Source: Chondrus crispus (lineage: Eukaryota; Rhodophyta; Florideophyceae; Gigartinales; Gigartinaceae). Taken from it: a DNA stretch of 64,000 nucleotides. Positions 23,867-34,658 of this stretch are shown piece after piece (the stretch's first letter is position 1; every line of letters begins with the position of its first letter). Location: the NCBI RefSeq assembly GCF_000350225.1, contig NW_005179179.1, positions 94,609 to 158,608 of the forward strand, written 5' to 3'. The position numbers were made by a program, and so were the translations under genes. Below the pieces are notes generated by a model, which was not told where the DNA came from, did not search any database, and saw only the letters and a program-made list of their open reading frames with translations.

Positions 23867-24079
23867 CACATCGATAGTCGATGTGAAAATCAAATCCATT
23901 TTTGAGCAATTTTTTGGACGATTTGATTTCCACATCGAGTGTCGATGTGTAAATCAAATCCTTTTTTTGCGCAATTTTTTGGACGATTTGATTTCCACAT
24001 CGAGTGTCGCTGTGCAAATCAGATCAATTTTTTGGGCAATTTTTTGGCCGATTTTACTTGCACATCGAGTGTCGATGTG
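23867..24079. repeat. Four evenly spaced 19-bp palindromes (iterons)
   Basis: CACATCGA-N3-TCGATGTG occurs at 23867-23885, 23931-23949, 23996-24014 (one mismatch) and 24061-24079, at 64-65 bp spacing. The intervening DNA is also repeated, with a GCAATTTTTTGGACGATTTG block. Symmetric sites in a fixed array beside a gene for a ParB-like protein resemble a parS-type or operator array, but binding is inference. The spacers are near-identical, so this is not a CRISPR array. Confidence 0.85.
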
Positions 24080-24163
24080 CATATCAGGTGTCAGGGACGC
24101 GCGTCCACCAAGATGCCTGCAGGCTCATGCTGGCCGTGGTGTCACCTTCTACCTTTCAGACCG

Positions 24164-24646
24164 CTCGCGCTGCGTTTTGCGCTGCGCCTGTTCCTTCTTA
24201 TCGACCACTACTTCTACTAGGTCGTCCTCTATTCAGTGGCTTTAGCCGCTAAACTCGAACATTGACATTTTCTCATAGGGGGAGGACTGCCCCGATAGTT
24301 AACAATAGTTGGCTTCAGGGGTACCCCGAACGGATCTTTTCACCATCACCCAAGGGTCTGGGTGGTAGAAGAGTGCCAAAATTGGCCCCCTCTGCGCTTA
24401 GGGGACGCGTCACCGTGGGTTGGAGTACCCGTCAAATGGAAATATTGCGTGGAAACCTCAAGTGGAAACCTAGAAGACCTAAGCTGTTGCTTTACTGGAT
24501 TACTCCTTCTCTTGCCGTCCGTTTCAGAAACCTCATCGACTATCGCGCCCAACGTCTTTTCGTTCTCTACATAAGCGTGCACCTTTGTTCCGCTCCTCTT
24601 ACTGCTATCCGTTTCTGTCCCCATCTAAGTATTACACGTGATAAAC
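24164..24646 (+). repeat. Right arm of inverted leader duplication
   Basis: This is the inverted copy of 23007-23490, ending two bases before the ATG at 24648. It forms the leader of the methyltransferase/SET gene. Confidence 0.8.
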
Positions 24647-24647
24647 A

Positions 24648-27600
24648 TGACCACTCAGGCGAAAAACGTCTTCCTTCGGGAAGCGCCTCAAAGCCATATA
24701 GGTAGTGCGAGCAGCCGAAATCCAGCAAACTGGGAACGTGGTACCGAAACTTGGAGATATCGCGGATTGGGTTGAGAATAATCTTGAGACCGATGCTGCA
24801 AAGAACTACTTACAATCTTTGGGAGGCAAAAATGTATCTGAGGCAGAGGTTCGCAAATCAAAAATGAATTAACGTTAAGTCGCACAAGTCTATGCAATCG
24901 TGCAGGCGCTTCTTGGTTGCGGGAGAGGCAACGATACTAGACCCTGGTAAATCTTCGAAATCAAAAGCGACATTAACAGCGACAGCTTCAATGCTAGAGG
25001 TCTCCAGTGTAGGTTTTTTAGCAACACGAGTTCCAAAAGGAATACTGTGAAAGAGCCACGATTCCTTACTTCGCCCGCAACTTCCTTCGAGGCAATGATG
25101 TTCCTAATCTATGTGAGAGTAGTTATGAACTGTCACACCAGGAAACAAGGATCACCATGTGCCATGAGAAAGAATGTATTGCAGAACTACAAGGTCAGGG
25201 AGACGTCACAGCGTATTGGCTTTGCTGTTCAGCAAGTTATTCGAGCATGGGATTGCAAGGCCTGATATATAGGATTCAAGAACTGCGAAGAAATGATAAA
25301 TTCTTAGATCACCTTGACAAGTGACGACCGTGAGTTGTGCTTCACTGTGTTGAGTTCAGGCTTCGCACACAAAACACAGAAGGTTACAATCACAGTCAAC
25401 GCCGGGGCATTCTGTCTCCCCGACGAATGTTCCCTACAAGCATTTGGCCGTGTTCCAGTCGTGGATAATGCTCCCCGCGAGGCAGCAAAACTTGTTCTGA
25501 GTAATATCCGCTTCCTCGTGACATCGGATTACTTGTATGAAATGCCTTCCATGGCGAATTGGATGGCTTTGGACAGGTTCAAGAAAGTTCGGGAAACGAT
25601 CCGTCCCACCATCGATGGTTATCCGAACGAAATGGTCAATCACGTGAAGAGTTCCCTCCCACAACAAGACATAGAGATGGTTTCTTCTGTAAACTCCACT
25701 GAACAGGCGCGAAAAGAAAACATCCTTGCAAGGAGCCTCTCAGTTGTCGCCAGGCGCAGGACTGCTTCTAAGTCCGTCTCACACACCGACTCTGTATAGG
25801 CGGTGCGGGAAAGTGAATCGGTGAGTAGTTCTCCAGACAGGTCACAGTCTCGGGCAGGACGCTGGCCTGCACAATCACGGACTCTGTCAGTCACGCAGGA
25901 GTGTAAAGGTGAAAACTGCGAGTGTCGAGAAGCTTTAAAGAATGGCTGCAGGGCAATGAACAAGTATGCAAGGACGTATAGCTGTACATTCCCAGAGCTA
26001 TCGCAGGAGGATATCTCATCATGTTCCGAACAAATATTGGAAAGAGTACAGCTGGTGCTTTGTGACCCACCTTACAACTACCGAAGAGAGAACAATCTTC
26101 CAAAGTCAACTCATGACAACCTCAGCAAAAGTGACATGACTGATTGTGTTCGTGAGATCAGTCAGATGCTCCGTGAGGGTGGACATGCGTTTGTGTTTTG
26201 CTCTGCATTGCAATTCAAACTCTGGTATGACGCCTTCGCATCGTGTACAGTTGTAGTCAGTTCTGATAATGAAGATGAACAAGATGAGGAAGAATCAAAT
26301 CAAGGCGATGAGGAAGGGCGGTCAGGAACCGAAGACCTCCTAGAAGTGAATCTCCCTGCGGAGCGTCTCCGAATTTTCAGTATGGATCTCTCACCAGTGC
26401 TTATGAACAGCATGCCGGGTCATTATTACACGAATGCTGCCATCAAGACGACGGCTTTCAGACGAATTTACGAGTTGGCTGTACATGTCACTAAGAAAGG
26501 ACTCACTTCGAAGGACGCTTTCGCCCTGGTTAACTACGATACATTCAACTTCGTCTCTTCCCGCCATCTGGCTTGGACTAACATTATCGACAACGTTCCG
26601 AGACTAGAAGAGGGAGAGAGGCTTAAGCACCCCGACGCCCCCGAAGTCAAAGTTCGTCCCGTTGCGGCCGGAGCAGAAACCTCTACGTCTCCTCATGGAA
26701 ATCATGTCTCGCTTGACTCAACGGGGTGATTACGTTGTTGATATGTTCAGTGGAACCTTTTCAATTGGAGTGGCTTGTCTTTCGCTCAAAAAGCATCAGA
26801 GATTTTTCGGGTGTGAACGGGACCCGGCCGGTTGCCTGGCTTGCTGCGACAGAAAACTTGGAGCTGGTCTTTGCTCAGAGTGTTCTGAACCCATCTTCCG
26901 ACATCAACATACCACATTTGGAATCCGCAGCAGAGCTATTGTTGGCTCATAATCCAGCATTTACCAAGGCCGCTGAGAAGGGCTCAGATTGGAAGCCTCC
27001 GAGAGGATGTCCTTACTTTCAACAAGTTCCGGAGCACATTTTGAAGTTCCTAGCTACTAGGTTACAAGCACTAAATGTGGCGCAAGAGTGCAAAGGAAAG
27101 CCTTTATCAGAGTGGGCGAGAGAATATATAGGAGGCCTTCAAACAGTTCACTGCGAGGATATCATTTTATATGAGTGTATGGTTCTCGGTTTGATTGAGG
27201 CTCCTTCAAAGCACTGGAATGATAGCTCTCTTGGTGTTTTTACGACCAGAACTGTTCGGAGGGGAGAGGTTATATGCTCGGTTTATGGAACAATCGTTTA
27301 TAGGGACTTAACAAAACAAAGTCAGTCCACAAAACAATACGGTGAAAACGGTGTACTTGAGTGTACACCTGAAATGTTCCGCAACTGTTCATATCCAATT
27401 GAATTGAGCAAGAGTTTTCGGAGCGTGAGAGAGGTTTACATTGTTCCTGCACGGTTCGGCGTCGCAGGAAGGATCAGACTGGCTACGGGGACTAGAGAGA
27501 TGGAGGGACACGGACTTCAGAAGGCGGGGACACCGAATGTGTCCCTTTGCTACAAGGCCACAAAGGTAGCTGGCCTGAATTTTGTTTGCGGCCATGATAC

Positions 27601-27661
27601 AGTTTTATATGTCGCAACCACGGATATAGAGGCCGGCGGAGAACTTCTAGTCAGCGTATAG
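24648..27661 (+). pseudogene. Beta-class DNA methyltransferase fused to a SET domain, broken
   Basis: The ATG at 24648 sits at the same place relative to the leader as the divergent gene's start. The first 650 bp are heavily broken. From 25314 one frame runs through TAG (25797-25799) into motif IV LVLCDPPYN near 26050, a target-recognition-like acidic insert, then a frameshift near 26665. Motif X/I follows: KPLRLLMEI, then DYVVDMFSGTFSIG and FGCERD. The order IV before X-I is that of beta-class N6-adenine/N4-cytosine enzymes (N6_N4_Mtase family). A further frameshift near 26860 leads to the C-terminal SET-like domain: SSLGVFTTRTVRRGEVICSV, PNVSLCYKAT, and VATTDIEAGGELLVSV at the stop. DPPY does not tell adenine from cytosine. 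SET enzymes methylate protein lysines, so the pair could mark both DNA and chromatin. Confidence 0.72.
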
Positions 27662-27733
27662 AAGTATTCGGAGTTGTGTGGTAGTGCTAAAAACTGTTGA
27701 ATAAAGACCAGAGTTCTTGTTCCGCGCATATAC

Positions 27734-30700
27734 TTATGCCCGACGTGGCGGATACCCTTCCTTTCGCCCCCACACCTGATAAATTCCACCATCTGGGAGA
27801 CTCCTGTGTTGTACTTCTGAGTTTGATGTGGATATGAGACACATATGATCGTCGCTTTCTTCGCTCTCCTGTTCGCAGTAGTGCATACCTAATGCCTTTC
27901 GAACGTAGCTTCCAAGCTCAACCAGCCCTCTTCTTTCGTTTCGTTGTTGTATTAACACGCGGTATCCATCTTCCTCCGCTTCGCACTCCTTCACTGCGCA
28001 ATATCGTATTGTTTCCTGACTTTCTTTCCCACGAGCGTCCAGAATCTGGACTTGAAATACGGCTAGCACCATCCATAACCTTCTGTCTTCATCATGCTCA
28101 GAATCTTTGTTCTCATAAAGGGTGAATGTGAGATCAGGATCCGCGGTCGAAACTACACAAGCCTGCAGGGCTTGAATCACGCTACCATAGGATATAGTTG
28201 CCAGAACGGATGTTTCGTCCCTCCTTTGCCTGCCTGTTACTTTGCACCATTTCGCAGTTCCATATGTATGTACAGTTACGGAATTTCCATGCTCCGTCCG
28301 GCCACTTCTAAGACATATCTTGTGTTTCCATAAATGCTCTAAAAGCTCCCTTGCTTTCAACAGAAATGCAAGGTCAGATGATTGGAACATTTCTGAATAT
28401 TGACCTCCGTCCGCATTGTTTCCTAGGTTCATAATTCTTGACTTGTCTACGCGCCAGTCCTTCCTACTGAGAGACGATGATAAAAGTCCTTTCCGATGGA
28501 ATCGAAGGTTCTGCAGAACAGGAGTTGGGAAGCAGTCCTGAAGCTTTTGTAGTAATCTTCCGGCATCCTGCAGCCCAGAACTGTCGTAGCCCAAGAGATT
28601 CAAAACCGACTTCGCTGACTCAAAGATCCATCCGTTCTCACTGGTGCCAATGCCTTCAGTCTCAATTGCCAGACGAGTCTTCCAGTCGTTGGCAAGACGA
28701 TGTTCCATAGTCTGTAATTGTGAGTTTTTCATATTGGATTGAGCCACTCTCCTCTTCAATGGCTAATGAGCGCTTTCAAACAACAATTCTGGTACATGTA
28801 TTACGCTACCGAACAGTGGCAATGTATTTGTGAAGAACTCCAACAGTCTGTGAAGGTTTGGTTTGTCCAAATGGGTGGAGGCAAAGCTGTTTGTGCGACA
28901 CAGCTTATCTACTCAAGATAGGTAACAAAGTGCCATATTGCGAATCTCCAGGAGTCTTTTGATTCCTCCTTCTTCATTGTGTATGTCTAATGACCTCTTA
29001 CCACCTATTCTTGATTCCGGAAAGTACTGCGTCCTGCTCACGAGAGAGGAAAACAGGTCGAGGAGGTTGAAAGCTTCATCGATAGTAGCACAGTTTCCGC
29101 TTACTCCCTCGCCACTGATTTTGTGCACGTACCAAGTACACTTCATCGCCCGTGCTGTTACCAAGAGCAGGCAGTACATAGACAATATCGTAATTGAATG
29201 TAGCACATGCTTGTCATGGTTGATTACGCTCTCCAGATATATGAGATGTCCATCCTTCAAAGCCACTTTGGCAATCGCCTCAGCATCTCTGCGTACATCT
29301 TTTGGTAACAATGTTATACAGAGATTCATGATGTCGCAACCAATCCCAAGAAAAAGATGATCGGGAGCCACAACGCATGAGCGATACGAATCGAAAACAG
29401 AAGGAACAACCGGTTTCCAACTTCCAAGTACACGAGGTAAACAAGCGCGAACGTGTTGCAGTTTTGCAGAGAGTTGATGAAGTGCCTGCAAACTTGTCTC
29501 AAACGTATCTACGTCATCCATTCCGAGGGCTTTCAACTCTTCCCTGGATAACTTGGATCTCCTCAATGCAGTATCCCAGTTCTCATCTCTCGCGAAAGAT
29601 GAATGATCAGAAAGGATGCAAGTTGTGTAACAATACTTGCTTCCTTGAAATCCAGACTTGTCGTAACTTCCATAGCTGCATAAGTGACATGGAACATTGG
29701 AGCAGTGCCCTAGTAGGTCCAAAGTGTGGGGGACTGCAGGATAGTCCCCGACGTACCCGACGACATCGAGAAAAAGAACAACCTTCTCTCCTTCTACGGT
29801 AGTCATATCAAATCTCTTTTCTGTCCCCTCAATGATATCATCAATAACTGCGGCCAGTACCTCGTTTGTAGATACTCCTGGAGGAGTTCAACGGATGGGT
29901 CTGATGGCTCCGGCTCCGTTGCGGTTCTCCGGAGCCATATCTATTGGCAGCATGTATACACCACCCATGCTTCCCTTCTTTCCAATGTACGGCGTAAATC
30001 CATCAGAGTACAGAAACATTCTGTACACAACGTACTTTCTACCATTTTCTAGACGTCCACTGCTCTCCGCATCGACGCGATGGCCCTTGTCCATCGGATT
30101 ATCATCCGCAGATACTCGTTTCACTACGATTTTGTCAAACATCTGGTTGTAAACCCCCCTATTCGTGCCAGTGAGATTCGAAACATTTCTTTCAGAAGAT
30201 ACAACCAAGCTGGTGGCGTAGTCGTCATCACAATTCTGTGTTCTCCACATCCTATACACAAGGAAGGGTGTTTGCGTTGGTTCTTTCGAATCTTTGGCGT
30301 CTGGCTGTCCTGGGAGTGCAAGTTCGACGACCATTTCACCGGGAAGGAATGCCCGAGATTCTGGTCTCTTCATATTCATCCTTTTGGTACGCTTTGAATT
30401 GGACTGCTCCTGCGGTTCTGTCCAGTTCGGATCATCGTAAACAAAGAAGGAAGATGCAACTGCATCAAATCTCATGTTTGTTGAGGATGTTACTGCAAAC
30501 TGGGCTTGCATCAATCTGCCCTTCACCGCGTCACTTGTTTCGAACGTGATGTTAAGAAGGAGCCCTTTTCGAAGTTGCACCGTCACACCACCTTCGGTTG
30601 GAATCCGATAAACAGATAGAATCCCAGCCCTATCCTTGATTATTGTAGTGTCCTCAATATCCAAGAACCTTGGTACCTCGCTTGACGGATCCACATCATG

Positions 30701-31567
30701 CCGTCTTCCTTGCACCATCTCCCGCAATCTTGCTGTCGAAAAGTCAAGTTTCGCCAAGTTGCTAGGCCTTACAATCATGGTAGGAGCGCTGTCCTGTGAG
30801 GAATACTTTCCAACGCCAGCCTTCGACCCAGACTTCGAGAAATCCACAGTAAACATTTCTACACGACAAGGAACGAAGAAGTTGGATTTCGCAAATGGAC
30901 GAACACGCCTCTTCAGAGTAGATGTACTTGGCAGCTTGAGAGTGAGCTGCCTTTCATTCGGTCTCCAGTTCCTAAAGTTAGCAAGTGTCTGATACGCAGT
31001 CTCGCTGAGACGTGTGCTCCCAGTTGCTGTTATCAGTGATGCAATATTTGTCCAGGTCAATCGAATTCCACCAGAAGCGCCGTCTAACATTCTGTCTATC
31101 AGCTCTTCGCACTCCTCAGCTTCGTAGACAACGTCCTGCTCAATGCTCAATCCAATGTCTAATCCAGAAATTCGTTCGCTTTCTTCACAACGGAGCGTGT
31201 CATTTCGTTCGGAGTGAGGACTTAATGGAAGTGCCTCCACGCCGTCATGCATCACGCCTTGTTTTTCTTGGAGGTCGCTTAAAAGCCCGTCTTTCAAAAG
31301 GGAAGCATAGGACTCTGATGGACCGTCTAGTAATTTGAATCCACCCCCTGGACGTTTACCTGGCTTTGTAGACAGTTGCCTACATGGCCTTGCTCTTTTT
31401 CGATGTCTTTCAAGCTGAGGTTCAGAAGAAGATGGTGCGTGCCCATCCGAAGTAGTCCCTTGTGATGCAACATCTTCGGAACGTTTTGCATAAGGTCCGC
31501 GTTTTTTAAGAACCCAAGGACTCTTGCTTTGACGCCCCACCTGTGACGGTTTCGACCAGGTTTGCAA
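27734..31567 (-). pseudogene. CACTA/Tnp2-like (CMC) transposase, broken by three in-frame stops
   Basis: One minus-strand frame runs from 31567 to 27734 and is interrupted only by TGA (29890-29888), TGA (28915-28913) and TAG (28765-28763). The N-terminal 270 residues are basic and Ser-rich. The RNase H-like core shows MFLYSDGFTPYIGKKGS, then VGDYPAVPHTLDLLGH followed by a C-x2-C pair (PCHLCSY), the Tnp2-type arrangement. After the second stop comes HLDKPNLHRLLEFF and GSVIHVPELLFESAH, a conserved C-terminal region of such transposases. KDZ-type transposases are an alternative assignment. It would catalyse excision and insertion of the surrounding element. The frame ends 73 bp from the SET gene's stop, tail to tail. 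Confidence 0.7.
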
Positions 31568-31923
31568 CTGGAAGTGGGGCTGCAGTGAAGTTTGGCATGG
31601 ACCTCGGCATTAACAAGATTCCAGCAAGCTTACTGCTCTAAAGACGAAAGGAGGTCTTTTGTTACATTTGGCGATGCATACGGTTGTGCCGTTAATATTA
31701 AAGCTTGGTTCAATGAATAGAAACGGTAAGAATGAGATGCTCCTACTCGCATTTTGATGTGATACCGCACGAAAAAAGCTCAATGGATGGCTCTCATTAA
31801 GGGCAACCAAGCCATACCGAATTCGGTAATTTCAAATTGAGATTTCAGAACCTATATTCTGCTATTGACACGTGACCATGAAAATGTAGCTGATTTTCAC
31901 TCAGATGCCCTGCCCGATCTCAG

Positions 31924-31961
31924 AAAAGGCGGTAGTTTGATATATCAAACTACCGCCTTTT
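31924..31961. repeat. 38-nt perfect palindrome
   Basis: A spacer-less perfect inverted repeat runs from AAAAGGCGGTAGTTTGAT to its complement. It would form a very strong hairpin. It lies about 360 bp upstream of the transposase start. It may be two abutting transposon ends or a protein site; no gene is associated with it. Confidence 0.75.
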
Positions 31962-32023
31962 GAGTACTGCATATATATTTCCAGGACCAGATCCAACTCT
32001 CTGCACGCCCCTCGTCCGTAGTC

Positions 32024-32210
32024 CTGACCCACCACACATATTATTTTCTGACAGTTTCATTTCCGCGAGTTGCGTGTTCGGTTGAAATCTCATGCACAGT
32101 AAGTGACGCCACTTCTGTCGCAATCCTGACCCACCGCGCATCCTCTTTTCTGACAGTTTCATTTCCGCGAGTTGCGTGTTCGGTTAAAATCTCATGCGGA
32201 GACACGAGTG
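32024..32210. repeat. Two tandem copies of a 102-bp unit
   Basis: Units start at 32024 and 32126 (period 102), sharing CTGACCCACC and the GACAGTTTCATTTCCGCGAG block. The second is slightly truncated. They may be subterminal repeats of the 19-31 kb element. Confidence 0.75.
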
Positions 32211-33233
32211 CACTGCACACGTTGGGTAAGTGGGCGCTTTCTCTAGGCAATACCACTTTACGGTTAGCTACAAAGCTTTAACGTACGTTCGCACATTCTC
32301 TAACACATTGAAAGTGTCGAAGAACTGTTCTGACCAATCCTCACAGCGTTCCTTGTCTCACTGCAGGTCAACCCGCCCATCGTTTAGCTCAGGATCAAGT
32401 AAGCCATCAGTACACTCTCCTTGGTCTCTCAGAATTCTAATCCGCCATCATGACGTACTGTGACCGTAACTGACCTCTCCTGTTATGTTTCTTGGCGTTG
32501 ATTATTGTATTTAACGGAAGCGCAATGAACCACTGCCGCGGTATTTCGGTATTTGGACAGAGTATATGTAGTGTATGTAGCCGTATCAACACTCTTTGGT
32601 TGCTACAAATAAATGTGATGTGAACGCCTCTAGAACCGCTATCGGTTTCATCCTTCGGGATGGGACCGTTTCTGGACAAGCGGGGTGACATCACCTTTGC
32701 AAGGAAGGCACCGGACTAACATTTCATTGACTGAGAGTAGGTCGCGGCATTACGTCTAGTACTGCATTGGGGCTGCGAATGGACACATATTGTTATTGCC
32801 CTGGGGCAGCAAAACATAGTCGTCGGTGGCTGCGCAGATGCAGCGATGATCACCGTCTCATCATTACCTCAATGTAACAAAGTTTGGCACTGCTAGACCT
32901 ACTCCGTGTGCAGCTCCAGCCAGTCATCTACCGCCACAGGCCAGGTAGAGCCGCTGTGCCATAACTATGCTGCTTTCCAGCCAATGGCGTCATTGGTAGA
33001 AAATGTGCAAAATCGCGACATGAAATCAGCAATCGTTGCTACATTTATCACACATTTTTTGCTGGCCCGGACCAAAATATTTGCGCAGATTTTTTATTGC
33101 CTCAGATAGGCTGTTTTGACCTTCCTGTGTTCAAATTTCAAATTTGAAAGGGGGCCGCACCTGCCGGTAACCTATATGGGGTACTTTAAGCGCCATGCAG
33201 ATGCATTCCTCTCCGAGCTGCCGTATAAGGACT
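32211..33233. other. Intergenic, no gene seen
   Basis: About 1 kb of unremarkable sequence with frames up to 85 codons and no recognised content, leading into the DIRS repeat copy A. Confidence 0.4.
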
Positions 33234-34275
33234 GTAGTGCAATGTGCCTGACAGGCCGCAAACACAGTCCGACGGTCAAACAAAAAGAAGAAAAACAACA
33301 ACAGCAACAACCACTGCCGATGGCACGCGCTACGAAGCGTTCGAGACTCCCTTTCCCCTTGTGTGGGCTTGCGGCCCACGGTAGCTCAACTCTGACGGGG
33401 GGTAAGGAAAGATGCCCGGCCCGGGAGGATAATGGTGGTAGAGACTTGTGAAGACTTGAGCGCTCGGCGAGTGCGGGTTGGGCTTGTCTACGAGGATGTA
33501 ACCGCCATTCGCTGGGTTGTAAGGCCAATGCTCGATGAGCGTCTTCAGCACCTTGGGTATAATTCAAGGTCTTCGACCGGGGCTTGCTCAGCACTACCCG
33601 ACGGGATCGTATCCGTGTAGCAACGCTACTACTGACGTGTTGCCCGATGGCTAAAAACCTCACCAGCGCGATCGCGATCGCGGTAGGCGGTACCAACTCT
33701 GTCTTATACAGTAAGACCTTCGACGGGGGCGTCGTTACAACAGCCTTCCGACGGAACTTGAAACAGTAGCAGCGCTACACGACGTGTTGCCCGATGGCTA
33801 AAACACCTACACCGGATCGGTTGCAACCAACTCCAGTGGAACCAACACAATTAAGGGAAAAATAGAGGTAGAGATAGAAAGAATAGGGAAATAAAGGAAA
33901 AAGAAATGGAACCCCCGAGCGCAAAGGATGCCGTAGGCTTAGGTAAAAGGGAGCGTCTTGGTAGAGACGGACTTCGACCAAGGCCACATTCAACTCTGGC
34001 AACTCCGGTTACCTTTACTGACTTGGTGGTCAGAGGGCTAAGGTATATATCGCCCCGCCGGAGCCACTACAGTAGCTCGCGGCGCTAGATCTTAGATCTA
34101 AGCTAGCGTCAGCAAAATTAATGCCAACTAATTAACTAAATAAAATAAAATAATTAAAAATTAAAACTGTGCAGTTATTCACACGTGTGTCCCCCAACCC
34201 GGACTACTTTTCATATCCAAAATTTTTTCTTTCTTTTCACCCCCCTTTACAGGTGCGTATTGCACTACAAGGACT
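33234..34275 (+). repeat. DIRS direct repeat, copy A
   Basis: About 1.04 kb, collinear with copy B (34659-35685). It contains two internal about 150-bp subunits carrying the CGCCCGATGGCT-like core, a GGTATATATCGCCCCGCCGGAG block that includes a TATA-like motif, and an AT-rich tail before TGTGTCCCCCAACC. It ends at GTATTGCACTACAAGG. Confidence 0.75.
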
Positions 34276-34658
34276 GACGATCCGCGAAAGAATGGGAGTA
34301 CATCAACGCAGCAGGAGTGTGGACGGAGCTTGGCTTGGCTGCGTTGGAAGTAGCTAAGGGACAAGATGGAGACCAGCAAGATCTCGGGAGGAGGTTGGCT
34401 TTGGCACATAACTCGTTCAAGGCTGCGCTGGAGGTACTGTCGATGCGCGCCTAGTACTTCCGGGATCTGACGGATCAAGGAGTTGAGATGGCAAGACAGA
34501 TTTCCTTTCTTGTCGAAGAGGGACAGGATGCGGTGTTCTCCGAATCTTACCGTACAGCACGGGAGGCCCACACATGTAAGTTGGAGATTGAGGCCGCAAA
34601 GCAGCTCGCCAAGGCAAGATTGGAGAGGGGGAGCGAACGCGGCTATGGGGAGGGGTGT
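34276..34658 (+). pseudogene. DIRS gag-like fragment
   Basis: Lying between the two repeat copies, this fragment reads as an alpha-helical, Ala/Glu/Lys-rich segment. It includes AHNSFKAALEVLSM, a TAG at about 34452, then GVEMARQISFLVEEGQDA and KLEIEAAKQLAKARLERG. Such helical, charged stretches are typical of DIRS ORF1 capsid-like proteins. It is cut short where copy B begins, so only part of the gene survives. The assignment rests on context more than on motif. Confidence 0.45.

Larger units (their letters stand above)
22996..24647. promoter_or_regulatory. Divergent regulatory region built from a mirror-image duplicated leader
   Basis: The about 480 bp before each divergent ATG (22995 minus, 24648 plus) are inverted copies of each other. 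Both end in a CCCATC-TAAGTATTACACGTGATAAA-like stretch (CCCATCGAAGTATCACAAGTGATAAA on the other side) only a few bases from the start codon. Both arms also conserve an overlapping small frame beginning MTFSHRGRTAPIVNN, a possible upstream ORF. The 673-bp centre carries four 19-bp palindromes. The arrangement implies that both genes share one control sequence and are expressed together. Confidence 0.65.
19217..31567. mobile_element. Putative large DNA transposon carrying a DNA/chromatin-modification cassette
   Basis: Three broken genes sit close together: ParB-like plus 2OG dioxygenase (minus), DNA methyltransferase plus SET (plus), and a CACTA/Tnp2-like transposase (minus) that ends only 73 bp after the SET frame. 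The first two genes diverge from an inverted-duplicated leader. The flanks carry short tandem repeats (67 bp at 18.3 kb, 102 bp at 32.0 kb), as is common near CACTA-type ends. I did not find matched terminal repeats or a target duplication, so the boundaries and the inclusion of all three genes in one element are inference. Confidence 0.5.

Noticed and set aside
23867-24079. CRISPR-like regularly spaced palindromic repeats
   Set aside because: The spacers are also near-identical, so this is a tandem repeat with palindromes, not an array with unique spacers; the context is eukaryotic and there are no cas genes.
27734-31567. Stop-codon reassignment or readthrough explaining continuous frames
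   Set aside because: All three stop types occur in frame, frameshifts and catalytic-site changes occur too, and the intact ARMC1-like gene uses a normal stop. Decay explains it better.
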